Shown piece after piece: positions 6,688 to 12,377 of a DNA stretch of 16,983 bases. Both the position numbers and the translations under genes were made by a program. Positions within the stretch are counted from its first letter, which is position 1. The number at the start of each line of letters is the position of its first letter. The notes under the pieces were generated by a model, which saw only the letters and a program-made list of their open reading frames with translations, had not been told where the DNA came from and ran no database searches. The stretch comes from Litoreibacter sp. (GTDB lineage: Bacteria; Pseudomonadota; Alphaproteobacteria; Rhodobacterales; Rhodobacteraceae): positions 1 to 16,983 of the forward strand of contig JABDPP010000391.1 of NCBI GenBank assembly GCA_013042765.1, written 5' to 3'.

Positions 6688-6720
6688 CTTGACGGTGGCT
6701 TGACGGTGTCTTGACTCGGG
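6688..6720 (+). repeat. three tandem 11-bp direct repeats (CTTGAC units)
   Basis: Units at 6688-6698 (CTTGACGGTGG), 6699-6709 (CTTGACGGTGT) and 6710-6720 (CTTGACTCGGG). The first two differ in one base; the third keeps CTTGAC and diverges after it. The 11-base period puts the units on nearly the same DNA face. Each unit carries TTGAC, a -35-like core, and the third forms the best promoter pair with 6734-6739. Confidence 0.8.
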
Positions 6721-6739
6721 CCGCCACCGCGCTTAAACG
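6711..6739 (+). promoter_or_regulatory. promoter candidate for the putative small RNA upstream of ffh
   Basis: TTGACT (6711-6716), a 17-base spacer, then TAAACG (6734-6739). The -35 is 5 of 6 to consensus and the -10 is weak but acceptable for a GC-rich alphaproteobacterium. The predicted start is near 6746. It lies directly at the third unit of the 11-bp repeats and just upstream of a run of hairpins. Confidence 0.5.
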
Positions 6740-6828
6740 CCTCCCAACATCCGGAAGCATCAGCCTTCCGGTCCCGGGCAGACCCGGGATCGCCCCCCAC
6801 CAGCGTGTTACGCCCGTGGGGGCGTTTT
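6740..6828 (+). ncRNA. putative small RNA (or ffh leader) with three adjoining hairpins
   Basis: Three stems lie end to end. Stem 1 is CCGGAAG/CTTCCGG (6751-6771, 7 bp, 7-base loop). Stem 2 is TCCCGGG-caga-CCCGGGA (6772-6789, 7 bp, 4-base loop). Stem 3 (6791-6824) is the terminator stem. Only base 6790 separates stems 2 and 3. The single-stranded 5' end carries CCTCCC, complementary to ribosome-binding sites. A promoter-like pair lies upstream and TTTT closes the unit. No ORF fits. This layout is that of a free-standing trans-acting small RNA of about 80-90 bases; a leader that controls ffh by premature termination is the alternative. I recall an Rfam family named after ffh in alphaproteobacteria but cannot say whether this is a member. 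The 4.5S SRP RNA core (GGNAGG...AGCAGCC) is not present here. Confidence 0.55.
6791..6828 (+). terminator. intrinsic terminator upstream of ffh
   Basis: CGCCCCCCAC (6791-6800) pairs with GTGGGGGCG (6816-6824), with one bulged C. An inner GCGT-gtt-ACGC stem (6803-6813) sits on top, and TTTT follows at 6825-6828. The G+C-rich stem plus T-run is a clear Rho-independent signal on the plus strand, 92 bases before the ffh ATG. Confidence 0.75.
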
Positions 6829-6920
6829 GGCATTGTCCGTCGGGAACGCCGGGCATTTGTCGTTTGAGCCGTCCGATCTTACATGACCGGACATGATGAG
6901 AGAAAAAGGAGCCGCGGGCC

Positions 6921-8417
6921 ATGTTTGAAAATCTATCCGAACGCCTCTCCGGCGTCTTTGACAGGCTCACCAAGCAGGGTGCCCTCTCCGAGGATGATGT
7001 AAAGACCGCACTGCGTGAAGTGCGCGTGGCGCTGCTGGAGGCCGACGTCTCCCTGCCGGTGGCCCGCGATTTCGTGAAGGCCGTGACCGAGAAGGCGACC
7101 GGACAGGCCGTCACCAAGTCCGTCACTCCCGGCCAGCAGGTCATCAAGATCGTCCATGACGAGCTCCAAAATGTTCTGGCAGGCGGCGACGAGACCCCGG
7201 GCGAGTTGAAAATCGACAATCCGCCCGCGCCGATCCTGATGGTCGGCCTGCAGGGCTCCGGTAAGACGACAACGACCGGTAAGCTGGCGAAACGCCTGAC
7301 CGAGAAAAACAACAAGCGGGTGCTAATGGCCTCGCTCGACGTGAACCGCCCCGCAGCGATGGAACAGCTGGCGATCCTTGGCGATCAGATCGGCGTCGAC
7401 ACGCTGCCTATCGTGAAAGGTGAGCGGCCCGTCGATATTGCCAAGCGCGCCAAGCAGCAGGCCACGCTGGGCGGCTATGACGTCTACATGCTCGATACTG
7501 CCGGGCGCTTGCAGATCGACGAAGTGCTGATGAAAGAGGTGGAAGACGTCCGCGATGTCGTCTCCCCCCGCGAAACGCTTCTGGTCGTGGACGGGCTGAC
7601 CGGTCAGGTCGCCGTCGAGGTGGCCGAGGAGTTCGACGGAAAGATTGGCATCTCCGGCGTCGTCCTGACGCGGATGGATGGCGACGGACGCGGCGGTGCG
7701 GCGCTGTCGATGCGCGCGGTCACCGGCAAGCCGATCAAGTTCGTCGGCCTGGGCGAGAAGATGGATGCGCTCGAAACGTTCGAGCCAGAGCGCATCGCGG
7801 GCCGTATCCTCGGCATGGGCGACATCGTCTCCCTCGTCGAAAAGGCACAGGAAACCATCGAAGCCGAGCAGGCCGAGCGCATGATGAAGCGCTTCCGCAA
7901 GGGCCAGTTCAATATGAACGACCTGCGGATGCAGCTTGAACAGATGCTCAAGATGGGCGGCATGGAAGGCCTGATGGGCATGATGCCCGGCATGAAGAAA
8001 ATGGCAGGTCAGGCCAAGGAAGCCGGCCTCGACGACAAGATGCTCAAGCGCCAGATCGCGCTGATCCAATCGATGACAAAACGCGAGCGCGCCAACCCGC
8101 AACTGCTTCAGGCCTCCCGCAAGAAGCGGATCGCCAAGGGCGCGGGGCTCGAAGTGTCCGAGCTCAACAAGCTTCTGAAGATGCAGCGCCAGATGGGCGA
8201 CATGATGAAGAAGATGGGCAAAGGCGGCATGCTCAAGCAGGCCATGAAGGGGATGTTCGGCAAGGGCGGCATGCCCGACATGAACGATCCCGCCGCAATG
8301 GAGGCCGCCGCGAAGCAACTGGGCGGCAAGTTGCCCGGCGGCATGGGCGGGATGCCCGGAATGGGTGGCATGGGCGGCCTGCCCCCCGGCCTCAGCGGGT
8401 TCGGGAAAAAGAAATGA
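6921..8417 (+). CDS. ffh: signal recognition particle GTPase Ffh (SRP54)
   Basis: A 498-residue protein that binds 4.5S RNA and emerging signal sequences and delivers ribosomes to FtsY at the membrane. N domain about 1-95 (ALLEADVSLPVARDF). G domain with P-loop GLQGSGKT (109-116), DVNRPAA (140-146), DTAGR (192-196) and TRMDGD (250-255), then FVGLGEKMDALE. M domain from about 310, very Met-rich, with the RNA-binding helix-turn-helix RKKRIAKGAGLEVSELNKLL; GAG replaces the GSG of E. coli. The C-terminus is a Gly/Met-rich tail ending SGFGKKK, longer than in E. coli (453 residues) as is common in alphaproteobacteria. An AAGGAG ribosome site lies 9 bases upstream. Its TGA overlaps the ATG of a short ORF (ATGA at 8414). 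Confidence 0.98.
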   Translation: MFENLSERLSGVFDRLTKQGALSEDDVKTALREVRVALLEADVSLPVARDFVKAVTEKATGQAVTKSVTPGQQVIKIVHDELQNVLAGGDETPGELKIDNPPAPILMVGLQGSGKTTTTGKLAKRLTEKNNKRVLMASLDVNRPAAMEQLAILGDQIGVDTLPIVKGERPVDIAKRAKQQATLGGYDVYMLDTAGRLQIDEVLMKEVEDVRDVVSPRETLLVVDGLTGQVAVEVAEEFDGKIGISGVVLTRMDGDGRGGAALSMRAVTGKPIKFVGLGEKMDALETFEPERIAGRILGMGDIVSLVEKAQETIEAEQAERMMKRFRKGQFNMNDLRMQLEQMLKMGGMEGLMGMMPGMKKMAGQAKEAGLDDKMLKRQIALIQSMTKRERANPQLLQASRKKRIAKGAGLEVSELNKLLKMQRQMGDMMKKMGKGGMLKQAMKGMFGKGGMPDMNDPAAMEAAAKQLGGKLPGGMGGMPGMGGMGGLPPGLSGFGKKK

Positions 8418-8560
8418 CCGCAGCTGTGATCAGAATTGACAGCGCGCGCCTGCGCCCGCTCCGGCCCGCACCGGGCGGAAGACGTATGGCAATGACGTTC
8501 AGCACGATCTGCAACAACCTCGTACACGTCAGTCTGGGGGCAAAATGTCTGACTCTGTAA
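8414..8560 (+). pseudogene. 48-codon ORF overlapping the ffh stop; possible remnant of a GNAT acetyltransferase gene
   Basis: An ORF starts at the ATGA that also ends ffh and stops with TAA at 8558-8560, inside the chorismate mutase gene. It encodes MTAAVIRIDSARLRPLRP, then PAPGGRRMAMTFSTICNNLVHVSLGAKCLTL. The first 18 residues look like the N-terminal strand of GNAT acetyltransferases (typical form: RLRLRPLRPxD), and from memory many relatives carry a GNAT gene between ffh and chorismate mutase. The rest has no resemblance to GNAT. The simplest reading is a deletion that left the translationally coupled start and first strand. It could still be a translated leader peptide that couples ffh to the next gene. 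Confidence 0.45.
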
Positions 8561-8841
8561 CCCGCGCCGCCGAAATTCTCAAAGACCACCGCGACAGCAT
8601 CGACCGGCTCGACGCGATCCTTGTCTATACGCTGGGCGAACGCTTCAAGCACACGCAGGCGGTTGGAAAGCTGAAGGCCGAATACGATCTGCCGCCGTCC
8701 GACCCGTCGCGTGAGGCCAAGCAGATCGCGCGGCTTGAAGACCTGTCGAAACGTGCCGATCTCGACCCCGAATTCGCTAAATCCTTCCTGAATTTCATCA
8801 TTCGGGAAGTCATCCAGAACCACAAGAAAATCAAGGAATAA
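8545..8841 (+). CDS. chorismate mutase, AroQ class
   Basis: A 98-residue all-helical enzyme that rearranges chorismate to prephenate for phenylalanine and tyrosine synthesis, active as an intertwined dimer. Active-site positions can be aligned by pattern to the E. coli P-protein mutase domain: Arg16 (HRDSIDRLD), Arg33, Lys42 (VGKLK), Arg56-Glu57 (DPSREAK) and Gln91 (VIQNHKK). It is monofunctional, with no prephenate dehydratase or dehydrogenase part. The ATG at 8545 has only a G-rich stretch (GGGGG) as a ribosome site, so coupling through the overlapping short ORF may help its translation. The gene sits in the ffh-rpsP operon as in other Rhodobacteraceae. A small 6-bp hairpin (8841-8855) follows the stop. 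Confidence 0.93.
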   Translation: MSDSVTRAAEILKDHRDSIDRLDAILVYTLGERFKHTQAVGKLKAEYDLPPSDPSREAKQIARLEDLSKRADLDPEFAKSFLNFIIREVIQNHKKIKE

Positions 8842-8855
8842 CCGGCCCCGCCGGT
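8841..8855 (+). other. short hairpin between chorismate mutase and rpsP
   Basis: ACCGGC (8841-8846) and GCCGGT (8850-8855) form a 6-bp stem with a CCC loop, starting at the last base of the chorismate mutase stop. There is no T-run, so termination is unlikely. It may block ribosome read-through or stabilise the message; the effect is not known. Confidence 0.4.
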
Positions 8856-8880
8856 CCTGCCATTCAAAGGAGAAACTCAC

Positions 8881-9312
8881 ATGGCTATGAAAATTCGTCT
8901 CGCCCGCGGCGGCTCGAAGAAACGTCCCTTCTACCGCATCGTGGCCGCTGACAGCCGTATGCCGCGCGACGGTCGCTATGTCGAGAAGCTGGGCACCTAC
9001 AACCCGCTTCTGCCCAAGGACAGCGAAGAGCGCGTGAAGATGGACATGGAGCGCGTGCAGCACTGGCTGTCGCAAGGCGCCCAGCCGACCGACCGGATCT
9101 CCCGCATGCTGGAAGCTGCCGGCGTTCTGGAGAAGAAAGAGCGCGCCAACCTGCAGAAGGGTGAGCCGGGCAAGAAAGCACAGGAGCGCGCTGAAGAGAA
9201 AGCCGCGAAAGCCGCTGCTGCTGCGGAAGCCGCTGCTGCTCCGACTGAAGAGGAAGCACCGGCAGAGGAAGCTCCTGCCGAGGAAGCTGCTGCAGAAGAG
9301 ACCGCAGAGTAA
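8881..9312 (+). CDS. rpsP: 30S ribosomal protein S16 with an Ala/Glu-rich tail
   Basis: A 143-residue protein. Residues 1-95 are the conserved S16 body ([20 protein letters not shown], then [15 protein letters not shown], then [16 protein letters not shown]), which binds 16S rRNA and is needed for 30S assembly. Residues from about 108 form a low-complexity tail: first Lys/Glu/Ala helix ([20 protein letters not shown]), then repeats of the type [17 protein letters not shown]. Typical S16 has 80-90 residues, so the tail is an extension of about 50; similar extensions are known in alphaproteobacteria. A strong AAAGGAG ribosome site lies 8 bases before the ATG. It is followed by a strong hairpin, then a small membrane peptide gene and rimM, whose product matures the 30S head near S19 and S13. 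Confidence 0.97.
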   Translation: MAMKIRLARGGSKKRPFYRIVAADSRMPRDGRYVEKLGTYNPLLPKDSEERVKMDMERVQHWLSQGAQPTDRISRMLEAAGVLEKKERANLQKGEPGKKAQERAEEKAAKAAAAAEAAAAPTEEEAPAEEAPAEEAAAEETAE

Positions 9313-9370
9313 TCTGCGCTCCCGGCTGGTATGGAACCGCGCGTCGTCGAGACCCACGGACCGAACAGAA

Positions 9371-9398
9371 CGCAGGCCGCCCCCGGCGGCGGCCTGCG
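9371..9398 (+). terminator. 11-bp hairpin downstream of rpsP, possible attenuator
   Basis: CGCAGGCCGCC (9371-9381) and GGCGGCCTGCG (9388-9398) form a perfect 11-bp stem with a CCCGGC loop, 58 bases after the rpsP stop. There is no T-run after it on the plus strand. It lies in the longest gap of the operon and probably lowers expression of the downstream rimM-trmD genes relative to the ribosomal protein, or protects the rpsP message end. A terminator function is possible but unproven. Confidence 0.55.
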
Positions 9399-9449
9399 CT
9401 GCATTCGGGACGGCGGTAACAGGCGAACGCGCGTGGCCCACCGGGTCTG

Positions 9450-9599
9450 ATGATCCGGCGCAGCATAACTCTCATCCTGTGCGCGCTGGCCTTCTGGTCT
9501 GGCATCAAGATAGAGCGCAGCTTGAGCGAAATGCGCTGTGAATCCTCTGGAGGCGTGCAAAACGCGCAGAATATCTGCACAGGAGTGCCCCGAACATGA
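9450..9599 (+). CDS. 49-residue single-pass membrane peptide upstream of rimM
   Basis: An ORF from ATG 9450 to TGA 9597-9599 encodes 49 residues. MIRRS is followed by a hydrophobic helix at about residues 6-19 ([14 protein letters not shown]), then [10 protein letters not shown] and two cysteines, Cys30 and Cys43, separated by a Gly-Gly-containing loop (CESSGGVQ...NICTG). The positive N-terminus predicts the N-in orientation, putting the Cys pair in the periplasm. Its TGA overlaps the rimM ATG (ATGA, 9596-9599), which suggests translational coupling. The ribosome site is weak. From memory, similar small hypothetical proteins occur between rpsP and rimM in Rhodobacteraceae, which supports a real gene. 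The function is unknown. Confidence 0.65.
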   Translation: MIRRSITLILCALAFWSGIKIERSLSEMRCESSGGVQNAQNICTGVPRT

Positions 9600-10099
9600 G
9601 CAAAGATCGCATCGTTGTCGGCGCCATTGCCGGGTCGTTTGGGGTCAAAGGCGAGGTTCGCCTGAAGTCGTTTTGTGCCAATCCCGAGGATATCGCGACC
9701 TACAGCCCGCTCTTCGATGAGCAGGGTCGCGAGTACAATGTGAAGATCACACGCGCAGTGAAGAACGGTTTTGCTGCGCGCTTGTCGGGTATCCGTTTCA
9801 AGGACGAAGCCGACAAGCTGCGCGGCATGAAGCTCTATGCCGACCGCGAACTGCTGCCCACCCTGCCCGATGACGAATATTACCACGCCGACCTGATCGG
9901 GCTCGACGTGCTGGACACAGGCGGCACGCTTCTGGGCAAGGTTGCCGCCGTACTCAACCACGGCGCTGGCGATCTGCTGGAGGTGCGCGGCCCCGACCTC
10001 AAGGGCTCAGTCCTTCTGCCCTTCACCCGCGAGGCGGTACCCACCGTCGATCTGGGTGCCAGGCGCATCATCGCGGACCCGCCCGAGGGGATATTCTAG
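9596..10099 (+). CDS. rimM: 16S rRNA processing / 30S maturation factor RimM
   Basis: A 167-residue assembly factor that binds the 30S head through S19 and is needed for proper 16S maturation. The N-terminal beta barrel begins [22 protein letters not shown], the hallmark start of the family. The linker carries [22 protein letters not shown], and the C-terminal PRC-barrel begins [14 protein letters not shown] (about residue 95) and holds the LPF and DPPEG endings. The length is normal. An AGGAG ribosome site lies 10 bases upstream, and the ATG overlaps the TGA of the small membrane peptide. trmD follows 43 bases later, the standard order. Confidence 0.96.
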   Translation: MSKDRIVVGAIAGSFGVKGEVRLKSFCANPEDIATYSPLFDEQGREYNVKITRAVKNGFAARLSGIRFKDEADKLRGMKLYADRELLPTLPDDEYYHADLIGLDVLDTGGTLLGKVAAVLNHGAGDLLEVRGPDLKGSVLLPFTREAVPTVDLGARRIIADPPEGIF

Positions 10100-10142
10100 C
10101 GGGACCGCCCGCGCGCCCGCGCAAAGGAAAGTGACCGCCGAG

Positions 10143-10964
10143 ATGTCGAAACCGACCCCGACGAAATCCCATGGCCGCCTGTCAATCAGCGCCTCGCTGA
10201 AGCCGCGCGACCTGATGGAAGAGACGCCGCGACTCAAAGGGGCATGGACGGCGAAGATCATCACGCTTTTTCCCGAAGCCTTCCCCGGCGTTCTGGGCGC
10301 CTCGCTGACCGGCAAGGCGCTGCAGGAAGGGCTTTGGGCGCTGGAGACGATCGACCTGCGTCCCTTCGGCGAGGGCAAGCATCGCAACGTGGATGACACG
10401 CCCGCAGGCGGCGGGGCCGGCATGGTGCTGCGTGCCGATGTCGTGGGCAAGGCGCTTGACATGGCGGCCCGGGGAACGCCCGCGGACCGCGCCCGCTGGC
10501 CGATGGTTTACCTCAGCCCACGCGGCAAGCCGTTCACGCAGGCAAAGGCCGCCCGCTGGGCGCAGGCCGATGGTATGACCCTGCTGTGCGGCCGGTTCGA
10601 GGGCGTCGATCAGCGCGTTCTGGATGAATACGAGATCGAAGAGGTTTCACTGGGCGATTTCGTCCTGACCGGCGGCGAGATCGCGGCACAGGCCATGATA
10701 GATGCCACTGTGCGTCTGCTCCCGGAGGTGCTGGGCAACGCCGCCTCGACCGAGGAGGAGAGTTTCTCCGACGGGCTGCTGGAGCATCCGCAATACACGC
10801 GGCCGGCGGACTGGAAAGGCCGCAAGATCCCCGATGTGCTGATGTCAGGCCATCACGGCGAAATCGCCAAATGGCGCAAGGAGATGTCGGAGGCGCTGAC
10901 GAAGGAGCGCCGGCCCGATCTGTGGGCGGCGGCTGGGAAACCCGGCGAGGAGGAGAAGGCTTGA
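10143..10964 (+). CDS. trmD: tRNA (guanine37-N1)-methyltransferase TrmD
   Basis: A 273-residue SPOUT enzyme that methylates G37 next to the anticodon, using SAM, to prevent frameshifting. The SAM-binding trefoil knot is formed by YLSPRG (123-128), CGRFEGVDQRV (149-159) and SLGDFVLTGGEIAAQAMIDA (169-188). The substrate loop has DDTPAGGGAGMVLR (84-97). The catalytic carboxylate is Glu214 in GLLEHPQYTRP, where E. coli has Asp169; Glu is common outside the gammaproteobacteria. The domain itself begins near Trp35 (WTAKIITLFPEAFPG), so about 34 residues of basic, Ser/Thr-rich extension precede it. The ATG at 10143 is preferred; AAAGGAAAG lies about 13 bases upstream. A GTG at 10131 or the Met at 10215 are alternatives. 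Its stop is TGATG, shared with a 13-codon mini-ORF. Confidence 0.95.
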   Translation: MSKPTPTKSHGRLSISASLKPRDLMEETPRLKGAWTAKIITLFPEAFPGVLGASLTGKALQEGLWALETIDLRPFGEGKHRNVDDTPAGGGAGMVLRADVVGKALDMAARGTPADRARWPMVYLSPRGKPFTQAKAARWAQADGMTLLCGRFEGVDQRVLDEYEIEEVSLGDFVLTGGEIAAQAMIDATVRLLPEVLGNAASTEEESFSDGLLEHPQYTRPADWKGRKIPDVLMSGHHGEIAKWRKEMSEALTKERRPDLWAAAGKPGEEEKA

Positions 10965-11005
10965 TGCCAAACAAACCCACGCCCGAGGCAGGGAGCAAAG
11001 CATGA
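10964..11005 (+). other. 13-codon mini-ORF bridging trmD and the amidohydrolase gene
   Basis: ATG at 10964 overlaps the trmD stop (TGATG), and its TGA (11003-11005) overlaps the next ATG (ATGA, 11002-11005). It encodes MPNKPTPEAGSKA. No family is recognised. It would let a ribosome terminate and restart twice, coupling trmD to the amidohydrolase, or it may be the scar of a lost gene. It may not be translated at all. Confidence 0.4.
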
Positions 11006-11895
11006 CCGGAACACAACACGAAACACCGTTCTGCGCACACCCGGACCCGAACCCGCATGCACCGCGGTTCGAGATGCCAGCCGGGGCGTGCGACACGCAT
11101 TTCCACATCTTTCCGCGCGGGCATGAGCATCGCTACGTGCCTGATCGGAGCTACACGCCGCCGCCTTTGGAAATCACGGACTACGATCGCGTCGCTGACG
11201 TTCTGGGAATTGACAGGGCCGTGGTGGTTCAGGCGAGTGTCTATGCCGAGGACAACGCGGCGACGCTTCAGGTGTCAGGCGCGGATCCGGAGCGGTTTCG
11301 GGCCATCGTATCCGTCGCGCCCGATGTGAGCAACGCGGAGCTTGAAGCGTATCACGATGCGGGCGCGCGCGGCATTCGCGTCAATATCGTCGACAGCGGC
11401 GGCATGACATTTCCGTCCGTCGAGGAGGCCTTGGCGTTTACCGCGCGCATCGCGGATCTTGGCTGGCACATCGAGTTTCTCGCACATGTCGAGATGTTCG
11501 AGGATATCGGTGCCCTTCTGGCCCAATCCCGTGTGCCTGTCGTGTTCGGTCATCTCGGCTACACCAACGCGAGAAAAGGCGTCGATGATCCGGGCTTTCA
11601 GCGGTTCCTGGCGGCGTTTGAAGAGGGCCAGACTTGGGTAAAGCTCACCGGACCCTACCGGATCAGCACCAGCGACAGGCTCCCCTACACGGACATCTCG
11701 GACATGGCGCAGGCGTTGATTTCAGCAAATCCGTCGCGGTTGCTTTGGGGCTCGGACTGGCCCCATGTGCGCCATGCAGGCGTGATGCCAAATGACGGCG
11801 CGCTTCTCGACCAGCTTGCCGAATGGGGATGTGACGCGGGTCTGCGCCAGCAGATCCTGGTCGACAACCCCGCCCGGCTTTACGGATGGCCTTGA
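11002..11895 (+). CDS. metal-dependent amidohydrolase, LigI-like (COG3618)
   Basis: A 297-residue TIM-barrel hydrolase. It starts with CDTHFHIF (30-37), where His33 and His35 are metal-type ligands of the amidohydrolase superfamily. His184 (FGHLGY) and Asp252 (WGSDWPH) complete the set. The spacing matches that of LigI, the 2-pyrone-4,6-dicarboxylate lactonase, almost exactly (His31, His33, His180, Asp248), and this group can work with or without metal. It is probably a lactonase acting on a dicarboxylate or sugar-acid lactone; the exact substrate is not readable. The ribosome site is GGGAG, 6 bases before the ATG. It follows trmD closely on the same strand, and with the TRAP operon and isomerase nearby it fits a carboxylate catabolic region. 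rplS, the usual neighbour of trmD, is not here. Confidence 0.88.
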   Translation: MTGTQHETPFCAHPDPNPHAPRFEMPAGACDTHFHIFPRGHEHRYVPDRSYTPPPLEITDYDRVADVLGIDRAVVVQASVYAEDNAATLQVSGADPERFRAIVSVAPDVSNAELEAYHDAGARGIRVNIVDSGGMTFPSVEEALAFTARIADLGWHIEFLAHVEMFEDIGALLAQSRVPVVFGHLGYTNARKGVDDPGFQRFLAAFEEGQTWVKLTGPYRISTSDRLPYTDISDMAQALISANPSRLLWGSDWPHVRHAGVMPNDGALLDQLAEWGCDAGLRQQILVDNPARLYGWP

Positions 11896-11924
11896 GGCAG
11901 GCAACCGGCCTTACGTGAGGCCCA

Positions 11925-12377
11925 TTGGACTCCGACAGCGGGGTTTCGACAGCGCGCAGATGCGCTTTGCAGAATGAGCCTGTTACAAAAAGCGCGGTGA
12001 GGCCGCGAGGGGCGGCTACGAGTTGGGCAGATGTGAGCGCCATTTTCAACAAGCGCTGTATCATGTGCCATTCGGAGGTCACCGGCGCTTCCAAGGGATT
12101 GCGGCTTGACGATTATGATGCCGTCCTTGCTGGCGGCGAGCGTGGTGGGGTCCTTGCTCCCCGCAACGCCGCAGGCAGTGAACTTATCCGTCGATTGCGT
12201 GGTGAGAGTATCCCCCGGACGCCGTTCCTCAGTCGCCCTTTGCCGGATGATCAGATTGCTTTAATCGAAAGTTGGATTATCGCCGGCATGCCGCACGAGA
12301 GCAGGGCCCGGCAGTCATGCGACTTCCCTTTCGAATTTACGCTCTGCGGCCAGATCAGCGTCGAGCAGAAACCTTAG
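11925..12377 (+). CDS. orphan cytochrome-c-type domain, no signal peptide; gene or decayed fragment
   Basis: The reading frame carries one covalent-heme motif, CIMCH (residues 45-49), in SAIFNKRCIMCHSEV, followed by KGLRLDDYDAVLAGG, SELIRRLRG and PDDQIALIESWIIAGMP. This layout resembles the planctomycete-type (PSCyt1-like) cytochrome c domain. The frame can begin at a TTG (11925) or at a GTG (11997), and neither gives a signal peptide, although heme attachment happens in the periplasm. No ribosome site is evident and no redox partner is nearby. After the domain, about 28 residues (ESRARQSCDFPFEFTLCGQ...) have no recognisable family. It is therefore likely a 5'-truncated remnant, though an unseen upstream exporting signal via frameshift cannot be excluded. 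The stop overlaps the convergent isomerase stop by 4 bases (12374-12377). Confidence 0.5.
   Translation: MDSDSGVSTARRCALQNEPVTKSAVRPRGAATSWADVSAIFNKRCIMCHSEVTGASKGLRLDDYDAVLAGGERGGVLAPRNAAGSELIRRLRGESIPRTPFLSRPLPDDQIALIESWIIAGMPHESRARQSCDFPFEFTLCGQISVEQKP

Noticed and set aside
6751..6830. 4.5S SRP RNA (ffs) next to ffh
   Set aside because: The GGAAG-CAGCC string at 6753-6765 is reminiscent of the SRP core but the conserved loop and flanking pairs are absent; the stems are simple adjoining hairpins.
7323..8318. 331-residue minus-strand ORF opposite ffh
   Set aside because: His/Leu-rich shadow of the Ffh M domain; no family resemblance.
9161..9541. 126-residue plus-strand ORF after rpsP
   Set aside because: Lys/Arg/Pro-rich out-of-frame reading of the rpsP tail; the 49-residue ORF in another frame is far more protein-like.
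8885..9961. 358-residue minus-strand ORF across rpsP and rimM
   Set aside because: Crosses two ribosome-related genes and their intergenic hairpin; composition is that of an antisense shadow.
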